DNA of 64,000 nucleotides from Talaromyces rugulosus (taxonomy: Eukaryota; Ascomycota; Eurotiomycetes; Eurotiales; Trichocomaceae), in assembly GCF_013368755.1 (NCBI RefSeq), contig NC_049563.1, positions 1,488,001 to 1,552,000 of the forward strand, in the 5' to 3' direction. Every line of letters starts with the position of its first letter. Position 1 is the stretch's first letter. A program made the translations under genes and the position numbers. The notes under the pieces are model-generated. The model was given only the letters and a program-made list of their open reading frames with translations. It had not been told where the DNA came from and did no database searches. Below, piece after piece: positions 1 through 10,922 of this stretch.

Positions 1-1875
1 ATCCAAAAAAGCAATACGTACGACCCATCGCCCCACTGCCCCACGTGTTGCGTATAGGCTGCGCTTTTATTGGCTGTTGGCCAATCCCGGTGGGATCGCC
101 CGTCCATCGTTACATTACAGTATCGATACCTGCGGTCGATACCGGCCGATACCGGTCGTTTCTGTTTGTTATTCACATGTAGATTTTCATATTGTCAGTC
201 ATCCCAAACATGAAGAGGCACGAAAATCCGATAAATCCCCGTCCAAGTATGCAATGCATCTTCAGCAAGAATGTTAATTCGAGATGATTGGTCGTGGGAT
301 CGACGGCTCGCTCTGATTTTCTTTGTTGTAAAAAACTCAAAGGTCCCTTAGCTCTGACACATGGTTGCCATACATAAGCTAGTCTTAGTGAGGAATGAGA
401 GGAATGAGATTAAGGTAAGTGCGGGGCTGCCCTTACGCCACTTCCCACGTCCGGAATAGCCATTGGAAATTCAAGATTAGCGGAGAGGCGGTGCGAATCT
501 TAATACGTATCTCGCCGCTGTGAAGTCATTTAACCCCAAGGTGTAGTCAGGGTCCTTTGACATGCACGCAGATAACGTTATCAAGGAGGGAAAGGGCTTG
601 AAATATCACGGCTGGGGATTTCGGGCGGATGGGGGCTGCTTGGTTGATTATGATCTACGAAAAACACAGTTTTCCACGTAGTACTCCGTGGAAAACCCCA
701 TCATAGAATGAATTGCATACACCAAGCTGTTAGCTAGTGGGTGGGGGCCTGCACTAATTGGACAGAAGAATACATCTGAAGCAAACGGTCTTCTAAGCAA
801 GTGCCCAGATGGGTGGATTATCTACACATTGTTCTCCGTACTCTATATTCTATACGAAGTGGTCTATGCCGTATACTCCGCAGTGACCATACATAGAAAA
901 GCAAGTGGAGACAACTATTTTTAACCTCAAAGCACCCCTACTACTATAGCCAATATTGATTGATATTTACAGAGTACAAAAGACAGGGGTACGGGTAATT
1001 TTACCAGGTTATAGCATGAAAATGTGGGCAAGTGGCAATCCACACTCTGCAATTAATAGTGGCGCTAGGCACGCGCAACATCCGCGGATATATTGTGAAG
1101 AATCTATAATCTACTGTTATAAAAACAAACTTTAATTGTTGATGCCAAGTTTCAATGGCCTCAGGAAAGTCATGAGCAATATAATTACGCTAACTCAGCG
1201 TTGGTATGCCCCGTATTCTGCCATGGCTCTTTTTTTTAATCTCCCCGGAAGTGCGGCCGAAGCCGACAGCTCGGTCTTAGGGCATTTCCGAGCCAGACAA
1301 GGAAAACTCGGAACTATTCTTCCACAATCTATAATAATAATAATAATAATACAGCTAAAACCTATGAAAATATGAAATCCACTTTCGGAGAGAATAATGT
1401 ATACGTATTATTACTACTTTTATCATTAATCGTTAGTCAATTTTTCGGAACCGAGAAAAAGAAAATCAGGGCTATTCTTGAAGATATACTGGATTTAACG
1501 GGGAACAGGCAAGGATTGACTATTCCTTCTCGATTTTGCTTGTTCACTTCGATTTTAATTTGGAAGAATGCTTTCTATTACGGAGTAGTATGTAGTAAGT
1601 CGATCATGATCGACATTAATTTGCGCGCCATGATAACACGAGGACCTTTTCGTTTCGCGTGCGTGTAATGGCGGTAAGGCTGCAAACCAATGTAACTACG
1701 ATTACGCACGAACCAGCATTTGAGATAGCGTTATTTTGTATAACAGACTTCAGAGATAATCGAATAGTCTGGTCCAGGAGGCAATTTCACTAGTGCTCAT
1801 AGACATGAAACAATCCTTCCGTCGCTAGAATTATAACTCACAGCGACTAAACCTAGAACTACGGAGCAGGCTCTG
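1..1875. other. AT-rich intergenic stretch, no gene seen
   Basis: Only short open frames without recognisable protein features occur here. There is a small ATA/ATT triplet run near 1331-1349 and a short GC-rich patch near 120-160 with repeated CGATACCGG words. I see no tRNA, rRNA or transposase signature. The right end is the 3' flank of the metacaspase gene. Confidence 0.5.
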
Positions 1876-3179
1876 TCAGCTACTATATGACTTTCTCTGT
1901 AGTATCACGACATTATTGTCAACCAATGCACTCACCGAAACCATTTGGTCCAAATCATATTCGCCCCCGACGGATAGTTGCGGAATCTGCGAGTAATGTT
2001 GCTGTAGCAGATGCCTTGTATTTTGCAGTACCTATCAATAAAGCCAAGCAAGCATTAGACCTGAAGTTATGTTTTCATTTCAGTAATAAGAATGGGGCAG
2101 AAAAAGAGAAAATACCTCAATGTAGCTTTGTTCCGGGTTCTCCCTCATCACGTTCATAAACGCCCAAGACATCGCCCCAGTTGACTGCCCCTGGATCCTT
2201 GTATCCGCTGATGTCTGGTCATCGGCACACCCACTAAACATCCAAGCATCCTTTCCCTCGTTGCGCCAGTCCTCGTGGAACCCTTCATCCACAAGGCCGT
2301 CTTCACCCGCCTCCTCTTGGTTCCTCTGATTATGCAGACTGTGGAAGAAGGTGGTAGCCTCGGCCACCAAAGAGCGTGCATCATCCATTCGGTCCATTGA
2401 AAAGCCAGTCTGGAGTAAGCTAGAGGCTTCCATCGCAAGACGCATGCCCTCTTTGACGTTATCGATCATGTTGATGTTTCCATCGGCGTCAGGCCGATAC
2501 GTGTAAGGGAGTTCAACCGCGGAACCCGAGTGGCAGCAGTCAAATAGGATTGTGAGTCGCGCCCAGGGTGGCATTCGAGAGATGATGGCTTTGTGAAGCT
2601 GTCGCATCTGTTAGAATTGACCCAATATCTGTCTGCTGTAAAGCATATAAAACACACCGTGCTGCTAGTCAGCTGTCCGTTCTGTTCAAAGTCAACCGGA
2701 CAGATGGTGTCATTGAAGCTTATCGGCTCCCAAGTTAGTACAATTCAAGAAACCAAGTATACGTATGTTATTTGACAGCTATGAGACTAACCCGGACTCT
2801 CTGTCCCCATACTCATCCTCCACCTGTCCTGCAACAGTGTATTAGCCTCGAAAAAAACGCAAACATAGTCATAAGAAGGTCGGGTGAGGAGATAAATACC
2901 ACCATGACCCGAATACGACAGCCACAACGAGTCGCCCGGGCTATTCTGCGACACCAGCCATTGAAATGCAGCTAGCATGTTGTGCCCTGTCGGGTAGAAA
3001 GGCGTGCCAAAGTTGTCTGGATCGTCGGATAACACGACCATATCTCGCTGGTTTGGTGAGAAGCCACGCTCCTGGACGAGGTAGTCGCGCACATTGTAGG
3101 CGTCATTGATACAACCACGCAGCTCGTGTTTGGAGCCAAAGTAGTTGATGCCAATAATGAGCGCTTTTCTGCGGGGCAT
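1876..3179 (-). CDS. Metacaspase (caspase-like cysteine protease, C14), short form without prodomain
   Basis: Five exons join in frame: 3179-2900, 2828-2792, 2718-2658, 2607-2116 and 2031-1876 (341 residues). The protein opens directly with the p20 strand KALLIGINY-like (KALIIGINYFG). It carries the catalytic His in SGHGG (about residue 92) and the catalytic Cys in FDCCHSGS (about residue 151), with the metacaspase signature DTICPVDFE in between. Metacaspases cleave after Arg/Lys and act in fungal stress response, protein-aggregate control and cell death; this is family knowledge. The usual Pro/Gln-rich N-terminal prodomain is absent: the ATG sits immediately before the catalytic fold and the upstream sequence is AT-rich. 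The second exon is only 37 bases. Junctions restore the conserved QVEDEYGDRESG segment, which supports the model. The last exon is the least certain, since it lacks the commonest family C-terminus. Confidence 0.9.
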
Positions 3180-4078
3180 TTTTTTTTCGGTTTTTTTTGT
3201 TTCTTTTCTTTTCGTGTTTTTCTCTGGAAAATCAACAAAAGCAAATCTATTCTAAAAAATGAAAAACAAATGACTAGCCAGACTCTAAACAAAGTTTAAT
3301 ATCATACTGTTTTTGAACAAGGGAAGTAGTTAAATAGAAACATATAAAGATTCAAGAATCACTGCGGGGTACAGCTACTGCCCAACTTGGCGTGGCTTGA
3401 TGCGTCTTCGGATAGGCCGACGTGGCATGGCTCACGGAACGATCGGAACACTAGGCTCACATTGATGTCTCAATTTTATTAATCGAGATGATTGTTGACT
3501 TCTATCTTTCAAACTTATACTAATTTATTTTTAGCATTTGCAGTCCATTGACTTCGTCTACCTGACATGTGAGTCTCTTTCGACAGTTCAAATTTAGCAT
3601 ATACAAGGATATCGGAACGAGGCACAACATTGGATATACAGAAAGTACTATTTACCTTTATAATGTTCTTTTATTATCCAATAATTTCAATGTTTATCTT
3701 AAATCACTTGAACATTGTTTTTCGAAGTTTTTTTGCGGTTCACATTCTAATATTTGTATTATATACAGCGAATAGCGAATCAAAAATTTATAGATTAACT
3801 ATATGCTAATATTTGAAACCTACATAGTAGGCGTCTAATGATTTGCTCTTAACTAAATATTTTTTTGACAGGAAACTCTCCCTTTGGTTTAGATCCTTCA
3901 GGTTTAACATTGATAAAACTATCTAGTCCGTCACAAAAAACTAAGCAAGAAGCGCTTTGCAGGTAGCTGCCAATGGGCAGGTAAATACTAAAACAGCAAG
4001 TAGGGCCAGTAAAAAAATGAACAGGGTAAATATAGTCGGCCTCTAGCATGTTCTACTGCTGACAGCGTCGGAATAATC
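3180..4078. other. Intergenic, no gene seen
   Basis: This holds the 5' flank of the metacaspase gene (with T-runs just upstream of its ATG) and the 3' flank of the peroxiredoxin-like gene. The sequence is AT-rich, especially 3480-3850, and I recognise nothing coding. Confidence 0.5.
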
Positions 4079-4729
4079 TCAGTTCTTCAGCTCACCAAGC
4101 CACTTCAAGACCTCCTGTGGCTCAACCCTCTTAGTGTAATCCGCGTTGATATATGTGTTCTTGACTTTTCCATCTTTACCAACAAGAATAGTTGCCGGTA
4201 CTGGCACAACGAAAGAGTCATCACCGTTTCGCTCTTTCAAGTTGTGACCAAGCTTATCAAAAATAGGGCGCAAAGAGTCAGGCTGTTGAAATAGAATACC
4301 CAGCTTCTTTGCAAATTGGTTTCCAACGTCGGAAAGAACTGGGAATTGGAGGTCATGCTTTTCGCTGGTGCTCAACGTCTGGTTGGGCAACTCGGGGCTA
4401 ATGGCAACAAAGGTGACGCCCTTGGCCTGGATTTCCGGCAGTATCTTTTGGAAATTGCTGAGGATTATGTTGCAAAAAGGGCACCATTCACCGCGATAAA
4501 AGGTAACTAGCAGTGGCCCTTTCGAGAGAAGTTCACTGCTACTGCGTTGGGTGCCAACGGCGTCGCTAAGACTGAATTCAGGAAGCGTATCGCCGACTTG
4601 GATGGCAGCGCTGGTGTTGAAAGAGTTGATGAAATTGGCTCTGCTTTCATTGACTGTAGTATAGACTGTTTCGGGCACTTTATCTTTGAAACCATCTAAA
4701 ATAGCATTGAGTTGGGCTGTTTGTGCCAT
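4079..4729 (-). CDS. Peroxiredoxin-like (AhpC/TSA, thioredoxin fold) protein
   Basis: Single exon, 216 residues. A thioredoxin-fold AhpC/TSA domain spans about residues 45-215. The redox motif is FYRGEWCPFC with Cys83 and Cys86, i.e. a CxxC arrangement rather than the single peroxidatic Cys of classic 2-Cys peroxiredoxins. VPVPATILVGKDG near the C-terminus is the cis-proline region. Members of this PRX-like group are thought to reduce peroxides or protein thiols in the cytosol; the substrate cannot be read from sequence. There is no signal peptide. It is transcribed divergently from the Zn2Cys6 regulator 368 bases away, so shared control is plausible. The family is common in bacteria and patchy in fungi, so an old lateral origin is possible but unproven. 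Confidence 0.9.
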   Translation of the reverse strand: MAQTAQLNAILDGFKDKVPETVYTTVNESRANFINSFNTSAAIQVGDTLPEFSLSDAVGTQRSSSELLSKGPLLVTFYRGEWCPFCNIILSNFQKILPEIQAKGVTFVAISPELPNQTLSTSEKHDLQFPVLSDVGNQFAKKLGILFQQPDSLRPIFDKLGHNLKERNGDDSFVVPVPATILVGKDGKVKNTYINADYTKRVEPQEVLKWLGELKN

Positions 4730-5097
4730 TTTGGACTAATGTTCGAATTGTATTCTTCGGTTTTGAGACGAGCAAGCTTGATGTAGATTGATGCACAATA
4801 ATGTGAGTGTTGAAGGGATGGTGAATGCACTCAACCCACGATCGGCTTGCTCACATTTATATTATTTTCTCTTCCCCTACTAAAGTTGATATTTATCGTC
4901 AATGACCACGAAACAATCCACGCTCGTACGAATTCGGACTACTCGGACTAATTCGGACTAGTTCGCAAATCTGTCCCGACTCGTCCGCCTCCGTCCATAT
5001 TCTCAACTTTCTCCTGCAAGCTTCCTGACATGCTTACAGATATGCAAGAATTACGTCGAGGTATTGGTCCAGACTTATGATAGAGCGCTAAGACTAA
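4730..5097. promoter_or_regulatory. Divergent promoter between peroxiredoxin-like gene and Zn2Cys6 regulator
   Basis: The two start codons face away from each other across 368 bases. This short shared interval must contain both promoters. It includes the CGG triplet array described separately. I see no clear TATA box that can be assigned to one gene with confidence. Confidence 0.6.
4935..4956 (+). promoter_or_regulatory. Three direct CGG triplets, candidate Zn2Cys6 binding site
   Basis: Three direct copies of TCGGACTA-like words place CGG at 4935-4937, 4944-4946 and 4954-4956, with spacers of 6 and 7 bases. CCG triplets follow on the same strand near 4977-4993. Zn2Cys6 proteins bind CGG triplets as dimers (family knowledge). 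The adjacent regulator gene begins 142 bases downstream, so autoregulation or control of the divergent pair is an inference. Confidence 0.4.
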
Positions 5098-7155
5098 ATG
5101 TCAGCCCGCAACAATTATTCATCCAGGCGAATGCGACTTGGGACACGCAGCTGTGCCGAATGCCGGAGGCGTAAAGTGCGCTGCATCTTTCCTCCTCAGA
5201 GTGCAATTTGCAAAGAATGTCTTGCCCATGATACCCCATGCAGATCCCAGCAACGAATACCTCTCGTATCTAACAATGACAGCAGCCATGAAGACCTGGA
5301 AGCCCTCCAGCAAAGGCTGCATAGCCTAGAGAGCTTGATCCTTCAGTTATCAAGCAGTAATAATACCAATCACGACAGGGCTGCTGTAAATGACTATATG
5401 AATCCAGATAAAGCAGTGGGGATTTTATCACACAAGCACACTTCGGGATCCAAGGTCACTCCCATGTCCACCACCTACGACACCCCATTTAGCTCTGAAC
5501 AGAACTTCGACACGGCCCCATTGATTGATTTATTCAGTCGTACATTAGATGTTCGGTCAGAAGATAGTACAATCAAGTATGACTTCGGACACACATCACA
5601 GCCGCTGCCGGTCGACGAGTATATATCGGCTTTGAGGGCCCTTGTGCCGCGAATTGACGACTTATTGCTCATTCTAGAGTCAACTGCTCCATACTGGTTC
5701 ATATGGCCTACACAGCCACCGGGATCCGGCGAAGAAATATTCGGCGAGAGGTATGGGAGTGTTGTAATGGTCAAAAACTTCATCCTTGCCTCGTTTGAAT
5801 CGCAAGCTCCCCTCGCTGTCGCTAAGAGTATCATATGGCTAGCACTATGCGTACAGCAACTTCCAGCAGATGCTATCCAGCACCGGAAAACATATCTCCC
5901 CGCATCACTCCAAACACTTTTCGATGCGTACATGGCTGGGGCAGATGCAATTTTGACTGGCCTGGGGGAGTCAATACCAAGTGTTGAGCGCCTAGAATGC
6001 TTGCTCCTATTTTCAAAATGTTGTGTTAACATGGGAAAACCTCAGCGGGCCTGGTTGGCTGTGAGAAGCGGAATCAACTGTGCTTTAATATTGAACCTGC
6101 ATCGTTCGACTCGTCACAGAACCTTGACTCAAAATTCACTGTGGTCCCACGCATGGCAAACAGATCGCCAGCTTTCCTCGATCCTAGGTGTACCTTATTC
6201 CGTTAGCCATCCTGCGCCAGCAATCGGATCAGACCAATCACCTATCTCAATGTTATTTTACTGTGTTAATGATATGATTGGTCGTGTTAGCGACCGTAAT
6301 CAAGGTCTACTGCATATTTCCATCGAATCCATGGAGGCAGAACTTCAAAAATATATCACCATGCTTCCACAGGACTGGTGGCCAGTTATGCCACCGGAAG
6401 ACCTTTCATTTGAGGCCTTGTATGCTCGCCAAACCAGCAAATTGTTTCTTTGGAGGTTAAAGGAGTTGTCGTATTTCCCAGGCATGTTGAAGGCTCTCGA
6501 AAACCCCCAATCCTCTCAGGACAGCAGGGAAAGAGCTGTCGAGGCTTGTCGAAATATGATATCTGCGTACGAAGTCTTTCGCAATAGCAGCAAATCTGCC
6601 TTGGTCATATGCGACCTTATGGATTTCCTTGTCTTTAATGCAGCGCTCGTGATAACTATCCACCTTCTTGCATCTTCGTCCTCACTCAATACTGCCAAGG
6701 ATGCCGAGGATTGGGGTATTATCACACACTTGATCCAAACCCTACAGCAATTATCAAGGGCCATCGAATGCAGCGTCGCCGAACAATCGGCAACACTATT
6801 ACAGTACATCTATACAGCTCATCACGGCATATACGAAGGTCCAGAAGAGTATGCAGCTGTGATCCCCTGGTTTGGCAAGGTCAAGATTCGCTCAGTCCCT
6901 CGACAACAAGAAGCACCGTCATTACCAACGCCTTCATCAGAAATCAGAGGCGAAAGCTTGTACAGTATGATTGAATTTGGTATTGATTCTGTCCCTTCTG
7001 GGGTGGGCTCTTCGTTAGGTTCTGGATCGGATTCCTGGATAAATCAGTATAATGATTATGAACTTGGTATTGATTGGACATCAACGGAAAATGTCGATTG
7101 GGAATATGACTGGAACCAGATATTTTATAATGGCAACCCTGGCACAAACATCTGA
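5098..7155 (+). CDS. Zn2Cys6 fungal transcription factor
   Basis: Uninterrupted ORF, 685 residues. The N-terminal binuclear zinc cluster is C19-x2-C22-x6-C29-x8-C38-x2-C41-x6-C48, flanked by basic residues. A short coiled-coil-like linker (LEALQQRLHSLESLILQL, about residues 67-84) is the usual dimerisation element. The middle region (about 170-480) has the fungal-specific transcription factor middle homology pattern, including a WQTDRQLSSILGVP-type motif. The acidic, Ser/Gly/Trp-rich C-terminus (about 620-685) could be an activation domain. It is a nuclear DNA-binding regulator. Its targets are unknown; neighbours are a divergent peroxiredoxin-like gene and a downstream dehydrogenase. No intron is needed, which is less usual for this family but the frame is continuous through all motifs. 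Confidence 0.93.
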   Translation: MSARNNYSSRRMRLGTRSCAECRRRKVRCIFPPQSAICKECLAHDTPCRSQQRIPLVSNNDSSHEDLEALQQRLHSLESLILQLSSSNNTNHDRAAVNDYMNPDKAVGILSHKHTSGSKVTPMSTTYDTPFSSEQNFDTAPLIDLFSRTLDVRSEDSTIKYDFGHTSQPLPVDEYISALRALVPRIDDLLLILESTAPYWFIWPTQPPGSGEEIFGERYGSVVMVKNFILASFESQAPLAVAKSIIWLALCVQQLPADAIQHRKTYLPASLQTLFDAYMAGADAILTGLGESIPSVERLECLLLFSKCCVNMGKPQRAWLAVRSGINCALILNLHRSTRHRTLTQNSLWSHAWQTDRQLSSILGVPYSVSHPAPAIGSDQSPISMLFYCVNDMIGRVSDRNQGLLHISIESMEAELQKYITMLPQDWWPVMPPEDLSFEALYARQTSKLFLWRLKELSYFPGMLKALENPQSSQDSRERAVEACRNMISAYEVFRNSSKSALVICDLMDFLVFNAALVITIHLLASSSSLNTAKDAEDWGIITHLIQTLQQLSRAIECSVAEQSATLLQYIYTAHHGIYEGPEEYAAVIPWFGKVKIRSVPRQQEAPSLPTPSSEIRGESLYSMIEFGIDSVPSGVGSSLGSGSDSWINQYNDYELGIDWTSTENVDWEYDWNQIFYNGNPGTNI

Positions 7156-7502
7156 TTTTTAGTGTTGTGCGGTGGTCCGGCTTGGAATAAATTAGCATAA
7201 TATGTCATTGTTGACATTCTTTGGCTGAAACATTCAATTCCATTAATATTGAGAGGCCGCTGCGCAATCTCCACTTCCCTTTTTTTTTTTTGATTGGGTA
7301 TATTAAGGAGGGTGAGATCAATCTCCTATGTGACTAGCAATCGTTCAATTTCGGCGCTAAATTTTACGAGATGGCGTGTTTTTTAAACCCATTTCTACCT
7401 TTACCCCAACCCCGCATTCAAGTCTAACTTAGTTACGACATCAGCTCTGTCGTACTTCTATGATCTCGTATTAAAATTTGTCGGAAATATTTAACATTAA
7501 CT
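7156..7502. other. Intergenic between regulator and dehydrogenase
   Basis: This is the 3' flank of the regulator and promoter of the dehydrogenase. It contains a T-run near 7279-7291; nothing else recognisable. Confidence 0.5.
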
Positions 7503-8501
7503 ATGGGTTTAACATGGTCGCTCTTCTTCCCACCCCAGCCGACCTTGACGGCGGCCAATCTGCCTAGTCAAGAGGGAAAAGTCTTTATTGTTACCGGTGG
7601 CTATTCGGGCATCGGTTTCGAATTATGCAGCATCCTTTATCAAGCCGGTGGTAAGGTCTATTTGGCCGGACGCTCTGAAGAAAAAGCGCAGGCTGCAATC
7701 GAAAAAATCAAAGCCCTGCTGCCATCAAAAAACAATTCGCCGGTGGCCTCCTCCAAGCCTGGTGAACTTGTCTTTCTATCGGTTTCACTTGACGATCTAC
7801 AGACCATAAAACCAGCCGCTGATAAGTTCCTCGCGAATGAGACCAGACTCGATGTACTCTTCAACAATGCTGGCATCTCGAATCCACCACGAGGGTCGGT
7901 TTCGTCTCAGGGCCATGAACTTCAGTTTGCAACAAACTGCCTAGGTCCACATCTCCTAACGCAACTTCTCTTACCGGTCTTATTAAGGACGGCTAAATCT
8001 TCGCCCTCCTCAAACGTACGCGTTATATGGTCAGGCTCGATTGTCGTGGATCTCTCGACACCCGAGGGTGGCCCATCAGTTGCCGACTTCGAACATCCCT
8101 CTGCTGACCAGCAAGTGAACTACACCAACAGCAAGGTTGGAAATTGGTATTTGGCAAACTCACTAGCAGCCCAGGTTGGCGAGCATGGTATCCTCAGCCT
8201 CGCGCAGAATCCGGGCAATCTGAAAACCGCTTTAACGCGACATGTGCCAGCTATTATACCCATCCTTGTAGCACCGATACTATATTCTGCGAAATTTGGA
8301 GCTTATACTACACTCTGGTCAGCCTTCTCTACAGATTTAACCACTGAGGATGGAGGGAAGTATATCCTTCCGTGGGGCCGACTCCATCCTAGTCCACGAA
8401 AGGATTTGCTAGCAGCTCTACAAAGCGAAGAGGATGGGGGGACGGGAAGCGCATTCAAGTTTGTTGATTTTTGTGATAGGAATATTTTGGAGTTTAAGTA
8501 A
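7503..8501 (+). CDS. Short-chain dehydrogenase/reductase
   Basis: Single exon, 332 residues. The Rossmann cofactor motif TGGYSGIG lies at about residues 31-38, NNAG near 121-124, a catalytic-type Ser in VIWSGS and the catalytic YTNSK (YxxxK, Tyr about 207, Lys about 211). AGRSEEKA after the second strand, with an Arg, suggests NADP(H) preference. The fold is closest to the WWOX/retinol-dehydrogenase-like group of fungal SDRs with a hydrophobic N-terminus (WSLFFPP). The substrate cannot be inferred. It converges on the FAD monooxygenase with only 93 bases between stop codons; the two may belong to one oxidative pathway, which is an inference from proximity alone. Confidence 0.93.
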   Translation: MGLTWSLFFPPQPTLTAANLPSQEGKVFIVTGGYSGIGFELCSILYQAGGKVYLAGRSEEKAQAAIEKIKALLPSKNNSPVASSKPGELVFLSVSLDDLQTIKPAADKFLANETRLDVLFNNAGISNPPRGSVSSQGHELQFATNCLGPHLLTQLLLPVLLRTAKSSPSSNVRVIWSGSIVVDLSTPEGGPSVADFEHPSADQQVNYTNSKVGNWYLANSLAAQVGEHGILSLAQNPGNLKTALTRHVPAIIPILVAPILYSAKFGAYTTLWSAFSTDLTTEDGGKYILPWGRLHPSPRKDLLAALQSEEDGGTGSAFKFVDFCDRNILEFK

Positions 8502-8594
8502 ACTTCAACCACAGACATTTAGATAACAGTGAATCTAGTTAACAAGCACCAACGATGAAACGTTGAACTATGAAATACATATGCTTACAACCGC

Positions 8595-10293
8595 TCAGCT
8601 CTCCCAGTCACCGTTAAAATCGGCATCACCACCGTCCTCCATAGCCTTAATAACAGACTCGAAAGTCCACGGTTTACATACGTGTCCGTGTGGGATATTG
8701 GTGCTCTGAAAGGGAGTCCCATCCTTTAATGCGCCCAAAGCCTCGTGATACTTTGCTTCCGCATAGTTCTCCGGATCATGTTTCCACGTCCAAGGAGCCA
8801 TCAGCATACGTAAATATTTTGGCCTGGGTGTGTAATTAAGCACGCCCTTATCTTTGTGGCCGTACTGAGTCACCTGGTTGCAAATGCCGATTTTCTGAAG
8901 GCACGCTACGCGCTCGTACCTTTTCGACAGTGAGCCTTTTGGAAGCCGTAGATTGAAGGGGGTAAGAGAGATATAGTTACCGGAGCTTGTTGTGCACCTT
9001 GGTTGCCTCGGGGATGTTTTCCTTTTTACCGGCAATCCTCAAGCACTTTGCAAGGGAAATGGCATCCTCCAAGCCTTGATTGGCACCATTCCCAGAAGAT
9101 GGTAAAAAGGTGTGCGCTGCATCGCCTATCTGAACAACCAATCCACTGGAAGATGTCCATATTGGCTGCGGATCACGCCAAACCATCTCAAAATCTAGGA
9201 GCTTGTCCTTTGGTGTCAGTTCAATAACTCGCCGCGCATAACCTGGCCAGTCGTTCATCTCCGGTATGCTTTCAAAAACGTCTTCTACAGAGACGGCCTT
9301 AGACCATGATTCTGATGAACTTTTTGCTTTCTGAAATTCAAGCATTGATTAGATAAAAAGACACGAAAAAGGAATTTCATCGAGTCATTACCTTATGGGT
9401 TATCGACCAGCCCATCTCAAAATCATTTCGAGCGAAGCTTGCGAACAGTCCATCCCTTTAAACTACCGTTAGCAGCTCCCAACACAATAGAAGTAATCTG
9501 AGGTCTTACGTCATCCACATTTGTATAAGAGGGGATCCGTTGGGCGCGTTTCCAAACTTCTCCACTATCTCGGGATCCGAATTCACAATCTCAACGGGGT
9601 ATGAAGTTCTATAGATTGAAATTCCTGTCGATCGAGCACGTACCTCCTCTCCTATGGTGATCTTTGTCGAGTGGCTGCCAATTCCATCGGCGGCAACAAC
9701 AAGGTCAGCTTCTAATATCTTTCCGTCATCCAGCTCAACCCCAGCTGTGTGTTTCTCGGGGGTCTCAAAATATCTCACGGCACGATGGCCGTATTGTATT
9801 TTTATTCCAACTTGCTCGAGTTGCGTCTCTAGCATAAGATGGAATCTGGGACGACTATGGCGGTGCATTTCGGGTGACAATCCATCTGTTTCTTCGTATG
9901 CTCCTTTCTCGTTGTCCTTTGTAGCCGTAAAATTCATACTTACTGGTTCTGTGACACGTTCACCCTTGAAATTGTGCCACGCCAGCCAGGGATTCCATGT
10001 AATTTCCTTGTTTTTCTGCTTAAGGTATGGCCACTTGTTGAATGCACGCATTGCCGTATGCGAGATTGTGAACCCATCCCCTATTCAATGTCAAATTAGG
10101 CGGAGATTGTGAAGATCAAGAGTAACTCACCGGCAGTAAGCCGAGCTGGTGCTCTCTCAATGATTTTAACATCCAGCCCCTGTCGCCACATCTCAAGTGC
10201 TGCCATCAAGCCTGCTATGCCGCCGCCGACAATGAGCACAGATATGCCCAGGGGAGATTCGCGCAGAGGAAGGGCATGATCTTGGGTTGACAT
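8595..10293 (-). CDS. FAD-dependent monooxygenase (salicylate hydroxylase/UbiH-like)
   Basis: Five exons: 10293-10131, 10080-9510, 9455-9392, 9330-8981 and 8919-8595 (490 residues). The dinucleotide-binding motif GGGIAGL sits at about residues 23-29, followed by the acidic strand end KIIERA. The middle motif DLVVAADGIGS binds FAD/NADPH, and the second FAD motif GDAAHTFLPSSGNGANQGLEDA lies in exon 4. This is the class A flavoprotein hydroxylase layout, catalysing NAD(P)H-dependent hydroxylation of aromatic or polyketide-like substrates; the actual substrate is unknown. Reading frames of all five exons agree (163, 571, 64, 350, 325 bases). The C-terminus after exon 4 keeps family-like YTPRPKYLRMLMAPWTWKHDPE. 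There is no signal peptide, so it is intracellular. Confidence 0.93.
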
Positions 10294-10922
10294 TTTTGTA
10301 TGATTAAGAAGAAGTACTGCTGCTTATTGTAAAAGCATTGATGGCTTTCACAATCAGAATCTTCATTTCCCTCCAGCCAACAAGCCCAATTATATACTTC
10401 TCAGAAGACCCCAATTTCACGACGCTAGTCCTAAAGTAGAAAGCGAGGTGCGAAACCATAAACGGATTAGCGTTATAGTGGGCCCTAGAAGTCTCTTCTG
10501 ATTCGTTCATATCCTTAAGTTAATATCCACTTACTTGGATTTTATTGAATCCTCCTTATAGGGCTGTTATAGGCTTATAGCCTCGTTTCCCTTTATGGAA
10601 AACGAAGTAATGATTCCTCGACATCCGGAGCCGGGAAGAATCATCTAACAGCAAATATAAATTATCTGATGCTGACGAAAAGGGCTGTGTTCAATCTTGT
10701 GACTAGTGTGCGTCCTGTCATTAGACATATTTCGCCATTCTCACTTAGTACTAATAAGGTTTCAGTCCATATTTGTCGTATGGGCGAAATATCACGCATA
10801 CAGCAGGTCAATTAACGGAAGTCTGCTAAGCCGTATGTTCTTGCAATTGAATTAACATTATACATATGTACATAACTGACAGTGCCTATGTCCCAGAGCC
10901 CTTTACCTACAAATCAATAAGC
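10294..10922. other. Intergenic, no gene seen
   Basis: This is the 5' flank of the FAD monooxygenase and 3' flank of the GH5 gene. Only short unsupported frames are present. Confidence 0.5.

Noticed and set aside
123..160. Repeated CGATACCGG words as a CRISPR or regulatory array
   Set aside because: Only two to three short overlapping copies in a eukaryotic genome; no spacer structure.
1136..1668. Small frames in the left AT-rich stretch as possible genes
   Set aside because: Low-complexity ends, no domain features and no plausible splicing partners.
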